A stretch of 64,000 bases of DNA from Kosakonia sp. BYX6 (GCF_038449125.1 NZ_CP151800.1:1646406-1710405); one strand, 5' to 3'. Numbered from the stretch's first letter, positions 43,780 through 55,376 are shown. The notes: generated by a model from the sequence alone, not told the origin. Numbers and translations are program-made.

Positions 43780-45516
43780 CTATTTAACCGTCGTTTGATC
43801 GTGATGCTCTGTTTGCGCAGCGTCTTGCCAGAATTTCCGCTTGCTCGTCTTGCCAATGCCGGGGTTCATGCTGTTGGTCGGATCATTTTCCCGATAAAAA
43901 CGTTTAAGCGGTTCGGCGGCTTCATACAGATGCCCGACGTTGTGCTCGGCAGGATATTGCGCTCCGCGCTGGCGTAACAATTCCAACATTTGTTCTTTCA
44001 GGGCATGCACATCGACGCCTTTTTTGACGATGTAATCCTGGTGGAAAACGTGGCACATAAAGTGGCCGTAATAGAGTTTATGCACCAGTTGGCTGTCGAT
44101 TTCCGGCGGCAGATGCTCAAACCAGTCAATGTCATTGCGGCGCAGGGCGATATCGAGCGCCAGAATATCTTCCACTTCATCGGCGTGTACTGCCTGGTAG
44201 CGGATCGCCGCACCGGCGGCGGCAAACCGATGCAGAAACGCTTTGCTGCCCTCTTGCGGCGTACAGACAAAGAAATCCCCTTCGGCGCTGGTGAAGAATT
44301 CTTCCAGCCACTTTTGCGCTTCGGCAATGCCGTCACCGGACATTTTCAACAGCAGATGGTGTTCATATTTATCGCGCCACTCTTTCATGCGCGGCGGCAG
44401 GTGCGACGGGAACAGGCCGCTGATTTTTTGCAGTGAGCGGTCAACAAAATGCGGTTTGAACACCGCCGCTTTGTCGAGCAGCGCGTCGGTGCGCCCTTTC
44501 ATGGTGAAGAAAAACGGCATTTTGTCGGTGCCGAGTTTATCGATCATCAGGAATGTGTCTTTGCCGTAACGCTCGGCGATATCGTAAATATCGCGGTGCA
44601 TATACTCTCCGGCGATCGGCAGATGGGTAAATTTCGCCAGAATATGGCGGCGGATCTCGGTTAAGGCGGCGGTTTCATTGGTGCCGATATAGAACACTTG
44701 CTGGCGCGCTTCCGCCGGGAAGGTGTCGAGGCGCACGGCGAAGACCGCCAGTTTGCCCGCGCAGCCGGAGGACTCAAACAACCGCTCAGGGTCAGCGTTG
44801 TAACGCGCGGGCGTATCGGCTTGCACATCGCGCACGCGGGTTACGTAATCATGATCGTGGCCGTGACGCTGGTCGTGCAGCACATCGCCCGCCTGAATGC
44901 GATCGTCATCGAGCTTGCTGAGGATCTGTTCCGGCGTTTCGCCCAACTGAATGCCCAGGTGATTCACCAACTGCAATCGGCCTTGTTCGTCGATACGCGC
45001 AAACAGCGACATTTCGGTATAGGCCGGGCCGCGCTGCACCAGCGAGCCACCGGAGTTATTGCAAATCCCGCCAATCACCGAGGCGCCAATACAGGAGGAA
45101 CCGATCACCGAATGGGGTTCACGTCCCAGCGGTTTCAACGCTTTTTCCAGCGAATAGAGCGTGGTGCCGGGGTAGGCCAGCACCTGCTCGCCGTTATCCA
45201 GCAGGTGCAGTTTGTCGAGGCGCAGGGTGCTGATAATCACAATGTCGCGGTCGTAATCATTGCCGTTGGGCGTCGAGCCTTCGGTCAGGCCGGTGTTCGC
45301 CGCTTGCATCAGAATGATTTTGTCGGCAGTGACGCAGGCTTGCAGCACGCGCCACAACTCCACCAACGTACCAGGGAAAACGACCGCCAGCGCGTCACCC
45401 TGGCCGGAGCGAAAACCTTTGCGGTAACGGGCGGTTTTTGCCGGGTCGGTAAGTAGATGAGAAGCGCCAACTACGCGTTTGAGTTCATTAATGAAAGGGT
45501 TATTTGGCTGTGTCAT
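43780..45516 (-). CDS. dld: Quinone-dependent D-lactate dehydrogenase Dld
   Basis: 578 residues from ATG at 45516 (MTQPNNPFINELKRVVG), slightly longer than E. coli (571). An N-terminal PCMH-type FAD-binding domain with GSSCIGASVIGGICNNSGGS, a membrane-binding region rich in basic residues, and a C-terminal cap domain. A peripheral inner-membrane enzyme that oxidises D-lactate to pyruvate and reduces quinone. In-frame codons upstream of 45516 lie before the ribosome binding site (AAGGAG) and are not coding. Confidence 0.96.
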   Translation of the reverse strand: MTQPNNPFINELKRVVGASHLLTDPAKTARYRKGFRSGQGDALAVVFPGTLVELWRVLQACVTADKIILMQAANTGLTEGSTPNGNDYDRDIVIISTLRLDKLHLLDNGEQVLAYPGTTLYSLEKALKPLGREPHSVIGSSCIGASVIGGICNNSGGSLVQRGPAYTEMSLFARIDEQGRLQLVNHLGIQLGETPEQILSKLDDDRIQAGDVLHDQRHGHDHDYVTRVRDVQADTPARYNADPERLFESSGCAGKLAVFAVRLDTFPAEARQQVFYIGTNETAALTEIRRHILAKFTHLPIAGEYMHRDIYDIAERYGKDTFLMIDKLGTDKMPFFFTMKGRTDALLDKAAVFKPHFVDRSLQKISGLFPSHLPPRMKEWRDKYEHHLLLKMSGDGIAEAQKWLEEFFTSAEGDFFVCTPQEGSKAFLHRFAAAGAAIRYQAVHADEVEDILALDIALRRNDIDWFEHLPPEIDSQLVHKLYYGHFMCHVFHQDYIVKKGVDVHALKEQMLELLRQRGAQYPAEHNVGHLYEAAEPLKRFYRENDPTNSMNPGIGKTSKRKFWQDAAQTEHHDQTTVK

Positions 45517-45706
45517 TATCCACTCCTTGTGACAAAGCATAATTTTTATGCCTATTGATAGTAGCCCCGGAAAACCAGGCGGGGGGAGAGAATCGGCATA
45601 AAAATCAGAGTCCAACTCTGCAAGACGTGCCAGGATTATGGCACACTGCGTTTTTTTCGCGGCCCGTTACCGCGGTTTTTGATGAAAATACAAGAGAGTA
45701 AACGAC

Positions 45707-48004
45707 ATGAAATGGCTATGTTCTGTAGGTGTCGCTGTTAGCCTTGCGCTGCAACCTGCGTTGGCGGAAGAGATGTTCGGCAACCATCCACTGACGCCGG
45801 AAGCAAGGGATGCCTTTGTCACGGATCTGCTCAAAAAAATGACGGTCGATGAAAAAATCGGCCAACTGCGGTTAATCAGCGTCGGGCCGGATAACCCGAA
45901 AGAAGCCATTCGCGACATGATCAAAGAGAGCCAGGTCGGCGCCATTTTTAACACCGTCACCCGGTCTGATATCCGCGCCATGCAAGACCAGGCTATGCAG
46001 TTAAGCCGCCTGAAAATTCCTCTCTTTTTCGCCTATGACGTCGTGCACGGTCAACGTACCGTTTTCCCCATTAGCCTCGGACTGGCCTCCAGTTTTAACC
46101 TTGACGCCGTCAAAACCGTTGGGCGTATTTCCGCGTATGAAGCCGCCGATGACGGCCTGAACATGACCTGGGCGCCGATGGTGGACGTCTCGCGCGATCC
46201 GCGCTGGGGCCGCGCATCGGAAGGTTTCGGCGAAGATACCTTCCTGACGTCTGAAATGGGCAGAACCATGGTGGAAGCGATGCAGGGCAAAAGCCCGGCG
46301 GATCGCTACTCGGTGATGACCAGCGTGAAACACTACGCCGCTTATGGCGCGGTGGAAGGCGGGAAAGAGTACAACACCGTCGATATGAGCCCGCAGCGTC
46401 TGTTCAACGACTATATGCCGCCGTACAAAGCCGCGCTCGACGCCGGTAGCGGTGGGGTGATGGTGGCGCTCAACTCGCTGAACGGCACCCCCGCGTCGTC
46501 TGATTCCTGGCTGCTTAAAGATCTGCTGCGTGATGAGTGGCACTTTAAAGGCATCACCATTTCTGACCACGGCGCCATCAAAGAGCTGATCAAACACGGC
46601 ACGGCTGCCGACCCGGAAGACGCGGTGCGCGTGGCGCTGAAGTCCGGCATCAACATGAGCATGAGCGACGAGTACTACAGCAAATACCTGCCGGGGCTTA
46701 TCAGGTCTGGCAAGGTGACAATGGCGGAACTGGACGACGCCGCGCGCCACGTGCTGAACGTGAAATACGATATGGGTCTGTTTAACGATCCGTACAGCCA
46801 TCTCGGCGCGAAAGAGACCGATCCGCAAGACACCAATGCCGAAAGCCGCCTGCATCGCAAAGAAGCGCGGGAAGTGGCGCGCGAAAGCCTGGTGCTGTTG
46901 AAAAACCGCCTCGAAACGCTGCCGCTGAAAAAATCCGGTACTGTGGCCGTTGTTGGGCCGCTGGCGGACAGCAAACGCGATTCGATGGGGAGTTGGTCTG
47001 CGGCGGGCGTTGCCGATCAATCCGTGACCGTGCTGACCGGTATCCGCGAGGCGCTGGCCGGGAAAGGCGAGGTGGTGTACGCCAAAGGGGCGAATGTCAC
47101 CAACGACAAAGATATCGTCAACTTCCTGAACCTGTACGAACCGGCGGTGGTGGTCGATCCGCGTACGCCGAAAGCGATGATTGATGAGGCGGTCGCGGCG
47201 GCGAACAAATCGGATGTTGTTGTCGCGGTGGTGGGCGAAGCGCAGGGCATGGCTCATGAAGCGTCGAGCCGTACCGATATCACCATTCCGCAAAGCCAGC
47301 GCGATCTGATTACCGCGCTGAAAGCGACCGGCAAACCGCTGGTGTTGGTGCTGATGAACGGTCGTCCGCTGGCGCTGGTGAAAGAAGATCAGCAAGCCGA
47401 TGCGATTCTGGAAACCTGGTTCGCCGGTACTGAAGGCGGCAACGCCATTGCCGATGTGCTGTTCGGCGATTACAACCCGTCCGGTAAACTGCCGATGTCC
47501 TTCCCGCGCTCTGTCGGGCAAATCCCGGTTTACTACAGCCATCTCAACACAGGCCGCCCGTACAATGCGGATAAGCCGAACAAATACACCTCGCGTTACT
47601 TCGACGAAGCCAACGGGCCGCTGTATCCGTTTGGTTATGGCCTGAGTTACACCACGTTCAAGGTGTCCGACGTGAAAATGTCCGCTCCGACGATGACGCG
47701 CACCGGCAAAGTGACCGCCAGCGTGGACGTCACCAACACCGGCAAGCGCGAAGGCGACACGGTCATCCAGATGTATGTGCAGGATGTCACTGCGTCGATG
47801 AGCCGTCCGGTCAAACAGTTGCGCGGCTTTGACAAGGTGAACCTGAAACCGGGTGAAACCAAAACCGTCAGCTTTCCGATCGACGTGAACGCGTTGAAGT
47901 TCTGGAACCAGCAGATGAAATACGATGCGGAACCTGGCAAATTCAATGTCTTTATTGGTGTCGATTCCGCTCGCGTTAATCAAGGCGAGTTCGAATTGCG
48001 CTAA
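45707..48004 (+). CDS. bglX: Periplasmic beta-glucosidase BglX (GH3)
   Basis: 765 residues, exactly the E. coli length, with a signal peptide (about 1-20, ending PALA). GH3 N-terminal barrel with nucleophile Asp287 in ISDHG, the alpha/beta sandwich domain, and a C-terminal fibronectin III-like domain. It hydrolyses beta-glucosides and oligosaccharides in the periplasm. With the bgl-type operon at 31-37 kb, the strain has both a periplasmic and a phosphorylative route for beta-glucosides. Confidence 0.96.
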   Translation: MKWLCSVGVAVSLALQPALAEEMFGNHPLTPEARDAFVTDLLKKMTVDEKIGQLRLISVGPDNPKEAIRDMIKESQVGAIFNTVTRSDIRAMQDQAMQLSRLKIPLFFAYDVVHGQRTVFPISLGLASSFNLDAVKTVGRISAYEAADDGLNMTWAPMVDVSRDPRWGRASEGFGEDTFLTSEMGRTMVEAMQGKSPADRYSVMTSVKHYAAYGAVEGGKEYNTVDMSPQRLFNDYMPPYKAALDAGSGGVMVALNSLNGTPASSDSWLLKDLLRDEWHFKGITISDHGAIKELIKHGTAADPEDAVRVALKSGINMSMSDEYYSKYLPGLIRSGKVTMAELDDAARHVLNVKYDMGLFNDPYSHLGAKETDPQDTNAESRLHRKEAREVARESLVLLKNRLETLPLKKSGTVAVVGPLADSKRDSMGSWSAAGVADQSVTVLTGIREALAGKGEVVYAKGANVTNDKDIVNFLNLYEPAVVVDPRTPKAMIDEAVAAANKSDVVVAVVGEAQGMAHEASSRTDITIPQSQRDLITALKATGKPLVLVLMNGRPLALVKEDQQADAILETWFAGTEGGNAIADVLFGDYNPSGKLPMSFPRSVGQIPVYYSHLNTGRPYNADKPNKYTSRYFDEANGPLYPFGYGLSYTTFKVSDVKMSAPTMTRTGKVTASVDVTNTGKREGDTVIQMYVQDVTASMSRPVKQLRGFDKVNLKPGETKTVSFPIDVNALKFWNQQMKYDAEPGKFNVFIGVDSARVNQGEFELR

Positions 48005-48010
48005 CCTTCC

Positions 48011-48034
48011 AACAGGCCGGGAAACCGGCCTGTT
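48011..48034 (+). terminator. Intrinsic terminator of bglX
   Basis: AACAGGCCGG-GAAA-CCGGCCTGTT followed by TT. Confidence 0.85.
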
Positions 48035-48144
48035 TTCTCGTCTTCTTTTGCCCTTTCGGGCGAGCTTGCAACAATTCCTCACTTTTTCGTCTACGCTTTT
48101 TTCTCAAGCTGCTGAAAAAGGCAGTAAAAAATGAGGATACAACA

Positions 48145-49062
48145 ATGACAATCACCAAGAAGATTGCCTGCTCAGTGGCATTGATGGCCGCCGTGAGCTT
48201 ACCGTTGCAGGCGGCGGAGCCGATTAAAGTGGGTTCCAAAATTGATACCGAAGGGGCGCTGCTCGGCAATATCATTTTGCAAGTACTGGAAAGTCATGGC
48301 GTAAAAACAGTCAATAAAGTTCAGCTTGGCACCACGCCGGTGGTACGCGGCGCAATCACCTCTGGCGAGCTGGATATCTACCCGGAATACACCGGCAATG
48401 GCGCGTTCTTCTTTAAAGACGAAAATGACGCGGCATGGAAAAACGCGCAGCAGGGCTACGAGAAAGTGAAAAAACTCGACGCCGAAAAGAACAAGCTGGT
48501 CTGGCTGACGCCGGCCCCGGCGAATAATACCTGGACCATCGCGGTTCGTCAGGACCTGGCGCAGAAAAATAAACTCAACTCATTAGAGGATCTCAGCCGT
48601 TACCTGAAAGAGGGCGGTGAATTCAAACTCGCCGCGTCGGCGGAATTCATTGAGCGCACCGATGCGCTGCCCGCCTTCCAGAAAGCGTATGGTTTTACGC
48701 TTAAACAGGATCAATTGCTGTCGCTGGCCGGTGGCGATACGGCGGTGACCATCAAAGCCGCCGCGCAGCAAACCTCCGGCGTGAATGCCGCGATGGCTTA
48801 TGGCACCGACGGCCCGGTCGCGGCGCTGGGCTTACAAACCCTCAGCGATCCGAAAGGCGTACAGCCGATTTATGCGCCAACGCCGGTGGTGCGCGAAGCC
48901 GTGCTGAAAGCCTACCCGGAACTGGACGCGTGGCTGAAACCGGTCTTCGCCAGCCTGGATGAAAAAACGCTGCAAAAACTCAATGCCAGCATTGCCGTTG
49001 AAGGGCTGGATGCGAAGAAAGTGGCAGCGGATTACCTGAAAGAAAAAGGTCTGGTGAAATAA
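48145..49062 (+). CDS. yehZ: Osmoprotectant ABC transporter binding protein YehZ (OsmF)
   Basis: 305 residues, signal peptide about 1-23 (ending LPLQA). OpuAC/QAT-type substrate-binding domain with [13 protein letters not shown] near the N-terminus and IYPEYTGNG, as in glycine-betaine/choline binders. First gene of yehZYXW; the E. coli system is RpoS-induced and has low affinity for glycine betaine. Confidence 0.95.
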   Translation: MTITKKIACSVALMAAVSLPLQAAEPIKVGSKIDTEGALLGNIILQVLESHGVKTVNKVQLGTTPVVRGAITSGELDIYPEYTGNGAFFFKDENDAAWKNAQQGYEKVKKLDAEKNKLVWLTPAPANNTWTIAVRQDLAQKNKLNSLEDLSRYLKEGGEFKLAASAEFIERTDALPAFQKAYGFTLKQDQLLSLAGGDTAVTIKAAAQQTSGVNAAMAYGTDGPVAALGLQTLSDPKGVQPIYAPTPVVREAVLKAYPELDAWLKPVFASLDEKTLQKLNASIAVEGLDAKKVAADYLKEKGLVK

Positions 49063-49070
49063 GTACAACT

Positions 49071-50222
49071 ATGGGTGTGTCGATACGCTGCCATAACCGC
49101 GTGCTGTTATTGCTGGTTGTGCTGGGAGGGTTGGCAGCGTGGCTGCCGTTTATCAACTACGCGCCAAACCGACTGGTTTCCGGTGAAAGCCGTGCGCTGT
49201 GGCAGCTTTTTTCTGTGCTGTGGTTGCTTGCGCCGGGCCTGTTGCTGGTCATCTGCTTTATTCCCGGACGCGGCGCGCAGGTGGCGACATTGCTGCTGGC
49301 CGAAGCGCTGTTCTGCCTGCTGGTCTGGAGCGCGGGCAGGGCGGCGACGGATCTTGCGCAAACCGGCAGCGCGTTGGCGCGTACCTCGCCGGGCAGCGGC
49401 TTATGGCTCTGGCTGGCGTTAACGCTGCTGGCCTGTAGCGACGCCATTCGGCGTTTTGCCAGCCACCCGGTCTGGCGCTGGCTGCTGCATGTGCAAATCT
49501 GGTGCCTGCCGCTCTTTTTGCTGCTCAGCGGCGAGCTGGATAATCTCTCGCTGCTGCACGAATACACCAATCGGCAGGACGTGTTTAATGACGCGCTGGC
49601 GCAGCATTTGACGCTGCTGTTCGGCACGTTATTCCCGGCGCTGGTGATCGGCTTTGCCGTCGGGTTGTGGTGCTACCGCCATCCGGCACGGCAGGGGCCG
49701 GTGTTCGCGGTGCTGAATGTTATCCAGACCATTCCTTCCGTGGCGCTGTTCGGCTTGTTGATTGCGCCGCTTGCCGGGCTGGTGCTGCAATTCCCGTGGC
49801 TCGCGCATCTTGGCATTGCCGGAACCGGCATGACGCCAGCGCTGATCGCCTTAATTCTTTACGCGCTGCTCCCGCTGGTGCGCGGCGTGGTCGCCGGGCT
49901 TAATCAAGTGCCGCAAGATGTGCTGGAAAGCGCCGAAGCGATGGGCATGAGCGCGCGTCAGCGTTTCTGGCAGGTGCGTGTGCCGCTGGCGTTGCCGCTG
50001 TTGCTGCGTAGCCTGCGGGTGGTGGCGGTGCAAACGGTCGGTATGGCCGTGATAGCCGCGCTGATTGGCGCGGGTGGTTTTGGCGCGCTGGTTTTCCAGG
50101 GGCTGCTCAGCAGCGCGTTGGATCTGGTGCTGCTCGGCGTTATCCCGGTGATCGGCATGGCTGTCATCATTGATGCCTTATTTGGCTTAAGCCTGGCGCT
50201 GTTGAAGGTAAAACAACCATGA
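49071..50222 (+). CDS. yehY: Osmoprotectant ABC transporter permease YehY
   Basis: 383 residues, many hydrophobic helices; an N-terminal extension of about four helices precedes the BPD_transp_1 domain with the EAA-type loop [20 protein letters not shown]. Partner permease of YehW. Its stop overlaps the yehX start (ATGA). Confidence 0.94.
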   Translation: MGVSIRCHNRVLLLLVVLGGLAAWLPFINYAPNRLVSGESRALWQLFSVLWLLAPGLLLVICFIPGRGAQVATLLLAEALFCLLVWSAGRAATDLAQTGSALARTSPGSGLWLWLALTLLACSDAIRRFASHPVWRWLLHVQIWCLPLFLLLSGELDNLSLLHEYTNRQDVFNDALAQHLTLLFGTLFPALVIGFAVGLWCYRHPARQGPVFAVLNVIQTIPSVALFGLLIAPLAGLVLQFPWLAHLGIAGTGMTPALIALILYALLPLVRGVVAGLNQVPQDVLESAEAMGMSARQRFWQVRVPLALPLLLRSLRVVAVQTVGMAVIAALIGAGGFGALVFQGLLSSALDLVLLGVIPVIGMAVIIDALFGLSLALLKVKQP

Positions 50223-51166
50223 TTGAATTTAACAATGTCAGCAAAACGTTTGCCGGGCAGCAGGCGGTCAGCCACCTCGATTTAGAGGTCAAAAGCGGGG
50301 CGTTTTCCGTGCTGATTGGTACGTCCGGCTCCGGTAAATCCACCACCCTGAAGATGATTAACCGGCTGGTGGAACACGACGAAGGAACAATCCTGTTTGC
50401 CGGTGAAGACATTCGCCAGTTACCGGTGCTGGAATTGCGTCGCCGCATGGGGTACGCCATTCAGTCGATTGGCCTGTTTCCGCACTGGACGGTGGCGCAG
50501 AACATTGCCACCGTGCTGCAACTGCAAAAATGGTCGCGGGCTAAACGTGACGCGCGCATTGATGAACTGATGGCACTGCTTGGGCTGGAGTCGTCGTTGC
50601 GCGATCGTTTTCCGCATCAACTGTCCGGCGGGCAACAGCAGCGAGTTGGCGTGGCGAGAGCGCTGGCCGCCGACCCGGAAGTGTTACTGATGGATGAACC
50701 CTTCGGTGCGCTCGATCCGGTGACGCGCAGCGCATTGCAACAGGAGATGGTGCGCATTCACCGCCTGCTCGGGCGCACCATTGTGCTGGTCACCCACGAT
50801 ATTGATGAGGCGCTGCAACTGGCCGATCACCTGGTGTTGATGGATGGCGGCAACGTCGTTCAGCAGGGCACACCGCTGGAGATGCTGACCACACCGCAAA
50901 ACGACTTTGTGCGTGAATTCTTCGGGCGTAGCGAACTGGGTGTGCGTTTGCTGTCGCTGCGCCAGGTCAGCGGCTATCTGCGCAACGAACAGGTTAACGA
51001 CGGCGAACCGTTGCAGTCTGAAATGACGCTGCGCGAAGCGCTCTCGTCGTTTGTCGCCCAGCAGTGCGAAGTGCTGCCAGTGAACAACGCCAGCGGGCTG
51101 CCCTGCGGCAGCCTGCATTTTCGTGATCTACTGCGCGTCGAGGTCGGTAATGAAGATCGTGCGTGA
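50219..51166 (+). CDS. yehX: Osmoprotectant ABC transporter ATPase YehX
   Basis: 315 residues. Walker [10 protein letters not shown], signature [10 protein letters not shown], Walker [12 protein letters not shown] and the H-loop THD are all intact. QAT subfamily (glycine betaine/proline-type ATPases). The C-terminal tail of about 80 residues is CBS-like but short. Overlaps both neighbours, so all four yeh genes are one transcription unit. Confidence 0.95.
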   Translation: MIEFNNVSKTFAGQQAVSHLDLEVKSGAFSVLIGTSGSGKSTTLKMINRLVEHDEGTILFAGEDIRQLPVLELRRRMGYAIQSIGLFPHWTVAQNIATVLQLQKWSRAKRDARIDELMALLGLESSLRDRFPHQLSGGQQQRVGVARALAADPEVLLMDEPFGALDPVTRSALQQEMVRIHRLLGRTIVLVTHDIDEALQLADHLVLMDGGNVVQQGTPLEMLTTPQNDFVREFFGRSELGVRLLSLRQVSGYLRNEQVNDGEPLQSEMTLREALSSFVAQQCEVLPVNNASGLPCGSLHFRDLLRVEVGNEDRA

Positions 51167-51887
51167 TCCATTGCTGTGGCTGATTGCGCTGTTTGTCGCG
51201 CTGCTGTTGTGGTTGCCGCACAGCGCGGCGCTGTTCAGCGCGCTGTTTCCGCAACTGCCGCGCCCGGTCTATTTGCAGGAGAGTTTTATCACCCTGACGG
51301 TGGCGCATTTCGCGCTGGTCGCTATTTCCAGCGTGATTGCGGTGGTGATTGGCGTCGGCGTGGCGATTGCGGTGACGCGCCCTGGCGGGCGGGAGTTTCG
51401 TCCATTGGCGGAAACCATTGCCGCCGTCGGGCAGACCTTTCCGCCGGTGGCGGTGCTGGCGATTGCTGTGCCGGTCATGGGGTTTGGTGAACAACCGGCG
51501 GTTATCGCGCTGGTGCTGTATGGCGTGTTGCCGATTTTACAAGGAACGCTGGCGGGCATTGCTGCCGTGCCGCAAAGCGTGCAGAGCGTGGCGCAGGGCA
51601 TGGGCATGAGCGGATGGCAACGGCTGGTCAAAGTGGAGTTACCGCTGGCGGCGCCCGTGATTATTGCCGGGGTGCGCACCTCGGTGATCATTAATATCGG
51701 CACCGCGACCATTGCGTCAACGGTGGGAGCCAGTACGCTGGGGACGCCGATCATCATCGGGCTAAGCGGTTTTAATACCGCCTATATCGTGCAGGGCGCG
51801 GTGTTGGTGGCACTGGCGGCAATCATTGTCGACCGGGGTTTTGAACGCCTGGCGGTGCTGCTTAACCGGCACCGCCACGCACAATAA
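51150..51887 (+). CDS. yehW: Osmoprotectant ABC transporter permease YehW
   Basis: 245 residues from ATG at 51150 ([14 protein letters not shown]), which overlaps the yehX end by 17 bases; the E. coli protein has 243. About five helices and the EAA loop [17 protein letters not shown]. Last gene of yehZYXW; its 3' end overlaps the opposite-strand yohO. Confidence 0.95.
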   Translation: MKIVRDPLLWLIALFVALLLWLPHSAALFSALFPQLPRPVYLQESFITLTVAHFALVAISSVIAVVIGVGVAIAVTRPGGREFRPLAETIAAVGQTFPPVAVLAIAVPVMGFGEQPAVIALVLYGVLPILQGTLAGIAAVPQSVQSVAQGMGMSGWQRLVKVELPLAAPVIIAGVRTSVIINIGTATIASTVGASTLGTPIIIGLSGFNTAYIVQGAVLVALAAIIVDRGFERLAVLLNRHRHAQ

Positions 51888-51975
51888 ACGAATATCCGGC
51901 GAGCATCACGCCGCTGATCCCGCCGATCGCCATCAGCAGAAATACGGTGATGACGAGAATTTTACCAGGCTTCAT
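51862..51975 (-). CDS. yohO: Small membrane protein YohO
   Basis: 37 residues on the minus strand, starting [18 protein letters not shown] with one hydrophobic helix and a short polar tail, behind AAGGAG. It aligns with E. coli YohO (35 residues, DUF2633-like small membrane protein). The last 26 bases overlap the end of yehW on the other strand. Function unknown. Confidence 0.88.
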   Translation of the reverse strand: MKPGKILVITVFLLMAIGGISGVMLAGYSFIVRGGAG

Positions 51976-52035
51976 GTTGAGCTCCTTTTAAGTCAGGCCG
52001 GCATTATAAAGGCATTGCCAGTTGTTAATGAAACA

Positions 52036-52767
52036 TTAAATGCCGATAAGAGAGACGTTATGCCCTGTCTCCTGCCACGCCAACAGTTGTTGTTGCTGCG
52101 CGATGGTGGGCGTTTCGCCGCACCACACCAGCAGTGTCTGGCCGTCGAACATCTCCGGGCGAAACTGGCTTAACGAGTGCGCCAGAATACCGACCCGCCA
52201 ACCTTGCTGGCTTGCCATCCACCCTTCCAGCCATAAACGGGTGGTGTCCTGCACATTCCAGCCAACCACCAGCGCGTCCTGGCCGCTCTTTTTGCGTGCC
52301 GTCACCAGACAGCCGGAAATGTGGCTTATCAGCACGCCATCCAACAAGCTCAGCATCGCCAACAAGGCGGGCTGCGGGTTTTGCAGCCGGTGGCGCAACG
52401 GGTTGAGCAAATAGGTTGCCAGCGTGCGAGCCGGGTAGTCGCGCCCGCAGGTTTTGATCCACTGTTGTAACTGGTGTTGGTTTCCCTGCTGCAAATAGTG
52501 CAGCACGGTTTCCTGATGTTTGTACCAGCAGTCATGGTGGGTTTCAGGATCGTTTGCCAACAGCGATTGCACTTTGCTGACCTGCACGCCGGTGTCGATC
52601 CAGCGTTGAATTTCACGGATGCGGTCAATATCCGCCTCGGTAAATAACCGGTGGCCGCCATCCGTGCGTTGGGGTTTCAATAATCCGTAACGACGCTGCC
52701 AGGCCCGCAGCGTCACGGGATTGATGTCGCATAACAATGCCACTTCACCAATTGTGTAAAGCGCCAT
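52036..52767 (-). CDS. mlrA: MerR-family curli regulator MlrA
   Basis: 243 residues from ATG at 52767 (MALYTIGEVALLCDINPV), equal to E. coli; the longer frame upstream lacks homology. N-terminal MerR helix-turn-helix with RAWQRRYGLLKPQRTDGGHR and a C-terminal B12-binding-like domain. MlrA activates csgD together with RpoS and is controlled by the DgcM/PdeR c-di-GMP module, so it links the window to curli and cellulose biofilm. Confidence 0.95.
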   Translation of the reverse strand: MALYTIGEVALLCDINPVTLRAWQRRYGLLKPQRTDGGHRLFTEADIDRIREIQRWIDTGVQVSKVQSLLANDPETHHDCWYKHQETVLHYLQQGNQHQLQQWIKTCGRDYPARTLATYLLNPLRHRLQNPQPALLAMLSLLDGVLISHISGCLVTARKKSGQDALVVGWNVQDTTRLWLEGWMASQQGWRVGILAHSLSQFRPEMFDGQTLLVWCGETPTIAQQQQLLAWQETGHNVSLIGI

Positions 52768-52974
52768 GATTTCACCTTTGCTGCCCACACCCGCTTTAAC
52801 TGTAGCCGCTAGCGGCCCGCAGGCGGTGATTTGCGCAAGATGTGCGCGAAAGGTTAATGACTCTGGCTGACTTTGTGACACAGAGCACGATTTTGTGTTT
52901 TTTTGCAGCACTTCAAAGAAACGCGCGGCGACTCCCTGTATGTTACGCGCTTTGGTTGAGGTGGTGTCGCGGGT

Positions 52975-54663
52975 ATGTACGAATTCAATCTGGTGTTGTT
53001 GTTACTTCAGCAAATGTGCGTGTTCCTGGTGATCGCGTGGTTGATGAGCAAAACGCGCCTGTTTATCCCGCTGATGCAGGTCACCGTGCGCCTGCCGCAC
53101 AAGCTGTTGTGCTACGTCACGTTCTCCATTTTCTGCATTCTTGGCACCTATTTCGGGCTGCATATCGAAGATTCCATTGCCAACACTCGCGCGATTGGCG
53201 CCGTGATGGGCGGCTTGCTCGGCGGTCCGCTGGTTGGCGGCCTGGTCGGTCTGACCGGAGGTTTGCACCGTTATTCGATGGGCGGCATGACCGCGCTTAG
53301 CTGCATGATGTCGACCTTTGTTGAAGGGCTGCTCGGCGGGCTGGTACACAGCTTTTTGATTAAGCGTGGGCGCACCGACCGGGTGTTTAACCCGTTTACC
53401 GCCGGCGCGGTAACCTGCGTCGCCGAACTGATTCAAATGCTGATCATCCTGATGATTGCGCGTCCTTATGAAAGCGCGCTGCACCTGGTGCAAAGCATCG
53501 CGGCACCCATGATGGTCACCAATACCGTTGGCGCGGCGCTGTTTATGCGCATCCTGCTCGATAAACGCGCAATGTTTGAGAAATACACCTCGGCGTTTTC
53601 CGCCACCGCGCTGAAAGTCGCGGCCTCCACCGAAGGTTTCCTGCGTCAGGGCTTTAACGAAGAGAACAGCATGAAGGTGGCGCAGGTGCTGTACAAAGAG
53701 CTGGATATCGGCGCGGTGGCGATAACCGATCGCGAAAAGCTGTTGGCCTTTACCGGCACCGGCGACGATCACCATTTGCCGGGGCGGCCCATTTCCTCAG
53801 TCTGGACGCAGCGCGCCATTGAAACCGGGGAGGTGGTGTATGCCGATGGCAACGAAGTGCCATACCGCTGCTCACTGCATCCGCAGTGCAAATTAGGCTC
53901 GACGCTGGTGATCCCGCTGCGCGGCGAAAACCAGCGCGTGGTCGGCACTATCAAACTCTACGAAGCGAAAAACCGCCTGTTCAGTTCGATCAATCGCACG
54001 CTGGGCGAGGGGATCGCGCAACTGCTGTCGGCGCAAATTCTCGCCGGGCAATATGAACGCCAGAAAGCGCTGCTCACCCAGTCGGAAATCAAGCTGCTGC
54101 ATGCGCAGGTTAACCCGCATTTCCTGTTTAACGCGCTCAATACCCTAAAAGCGGTGATCCGCCGCGACAGCGATCAGGCCGGGCTGCTGGTGCAATATCT
54201 CTCAACGTTCTTTCGCAAAAATTTAAAACGCCCGTCGGAAGTGGTCACGCTGGCGGATGAGATCGAACATGTAAATGCCTACCTGCAAATCGAACAGGCG
54301 CGTTTTCAGTCGCGCTTGCAGGTGCAACTGCACGTGCCGGATGCGCTGGCGCATCTGCGGTTGCCCGCCTTTACCTTGCAGCCCATTGTTGAGAACGCCA
54401 TTAAACATGGGACCTCGCAACTGCTCGGCGTGGGTGAAATCACCCTGCATGCCAGCCAGCAGGGCAGGCACCTGGTGTTGGATATTGAAGACAATGCCGG
54501 GCTGTATCAGCCGAAAAGCGATGCCAGCGGGCTGGGCATGAGCCTGGTGGATAAACGCCTGCGCGCGCGTTTCGGTGATGAGTGCGGCATTACCATTGCT
54601 TGCGAGCCTGACCAATTCACCCGCATTACCTTACGACTCCCGTTGGAGGAAAACGCATGTTAA
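52975..54663 (+). CDS. btsS: Sensor histidine kinase BtsS (YehU)
   Basis: 562 residues. N-terminal 5TM-5TMR_LYT membrane domain (about 1-180), a GAF-like domain (about 220-350) and a LytS-type kinase domain with the phospho-accepting histidine in [16 protein letters not shown] and an N-box IVENAIKHG. BtsS senses extracellular pyruvate with high affinity. It overlaps btsR by seven bases. Confidence 0.95.
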   Translation: MYEFNLVLLLLQQMCVFLVIAWLMSKTRLFIPLMQVTVRLPHKLLCYVTFSIFCILGTYFGLHIEDSIANTRAIGAVMGGLLGGPLVGGLVGLTGGLHRYSMGGMTALSCMMSTFVEGLLGGLVHSFLIKRGRTDRVFNPFTAGAVTCVAELIQMLIILMIARPYESALHLVQSIAAPMMVTNTVGAALFMRILLDKRAMFEKYTSAFSATALKVAASTEGFLRQGFNEENSMKVAQVLYKELDIGAVAITDREKLLAFTGTGDDHHLPGRPISSVWTQRAIETGEVVYADGNEVPYRCSLHPQCKLGSTLVIPLRGENQRVVGTIKLYEAKNRLFSSINRTLGEGIAQLLSAQILAGQYERQKALLTQSEIKLLHAQVNPHFLFNALNTLKAVIRRDSDQAGLLVQYLSTFFRKNLKRPSEVVTLADEIEHVNAYLQIEQARFQSRLQVQLHVPDALAHLRLPAFTLQPIVENAIKHGTSQLLGVGEITLHASQQGRHLVLDIEDNAGLYQPKSDASGLGMSLVDKRLRARFGDECGITIACEPDQFTRITLRLPLEENAC

Positions 54664-55376
54664 AAGTGCTGATTGTTGATGATGAACCGCTGGCCCGGGA
54701 AAACCTGCGTATCCTGCTTCAGGAAGAGAGCGATATTGAGATTGTCGGCGAGTGCGGCAATGCGGTGGAAGCGATTGGCGCGGTGCATAAACTGCGCCCG
54801 GACGTGCTGTTTCTCGATATTCAAATGCCGCGCATCAGCGGGCTGGAGATGGTCGGCATGCTCGATCCGGGCAACCGGCCGTATGTGGTGTTTCTCACCG
54901 CGTTTGATGAATATGCAGTGCAGGCCTTCGAGGAGCACGCGTTCGATTATCTGCTCAAGCCGATAGAAGCGCCGCGTCTGGAGAAAACCCTGGCCCGCCT
55001 GCGCCAGGAGCGCGGCGTGCAGGATGTGTCGGTGCTGCCGGAAAACCAGGACGCGCTGAAGTTCATTCCCTGCACCGGGCATAGCCGCATTTGGCTGTTG
55101 CAGATGGACGAAGTGGCGTTTGTCAGCAGCCGGTTGAGCGGGGTGTATGTCACCAGTCATGAAGGCAAAGAGGGTTTTACCGAATTGACGCTGCGCACGC
55201 TGGAGAGCCGCACGCCGCTGGTGCGCTGCCATCGTCAGTATTTGGTCAATATGGCGCATCTCAAAGAGATCCGCCTTGAAGACAACGGCCAGGCCGAATT
55301 GCTGCTGCGCGATGGGCTGACCGTGCCGGTGAGCCGACGTTATCTGAAGAATTTAAAAGAGACGTTGGGGTTGTAA
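54657..55376 (+). CDS. btsR: LytTR response regulator BtsR (YehT)
   Basis: 239 residues. Receiver domain with phospho-acceptor Asp54 in LFLDIQMP and a C-terminal LytTR DNA-binding domain (about 140-239, [11 protein letters not shown]). It pairs with BtsS and in E. coli activates the pyruvate transporter gene btsT, which is not in this window. Confidence 0.95.
   Translation: MLKVLIVDDEPLARENLRILLQEESDIEIVGECGNAVEAIGAVHKLRPDVLFLDIQMPRISGLEMVGMLDPGNRPYVVFLTAFDEYAVQAFEEHAFDYLLKPIEAPRLEKTLARLRQERGVQDVSVLPENQDALKFIPCTGHSRIWLLQMDEVAFVSSRLSGVYVTSHEGKEGFTELTLRTLESRTPLVRCHRQYLVNMAHLKEIRLEDNGQAELLLRDGLTVPVSRRYLKNLKETLGL

Noticed and set aside
44698-45456. Open frame of about 250 codons antisense to dld
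   Set aside because: It lies fully within dld with no independent support.
46001-48082. Very long open frame (about 690 codons) antisense to bglX
   Set aside because: It is rich in His, Arg and Ala as expected for the complement of a GC-rich gene, has no domain or ribosome binding site, and mirrors bglX.
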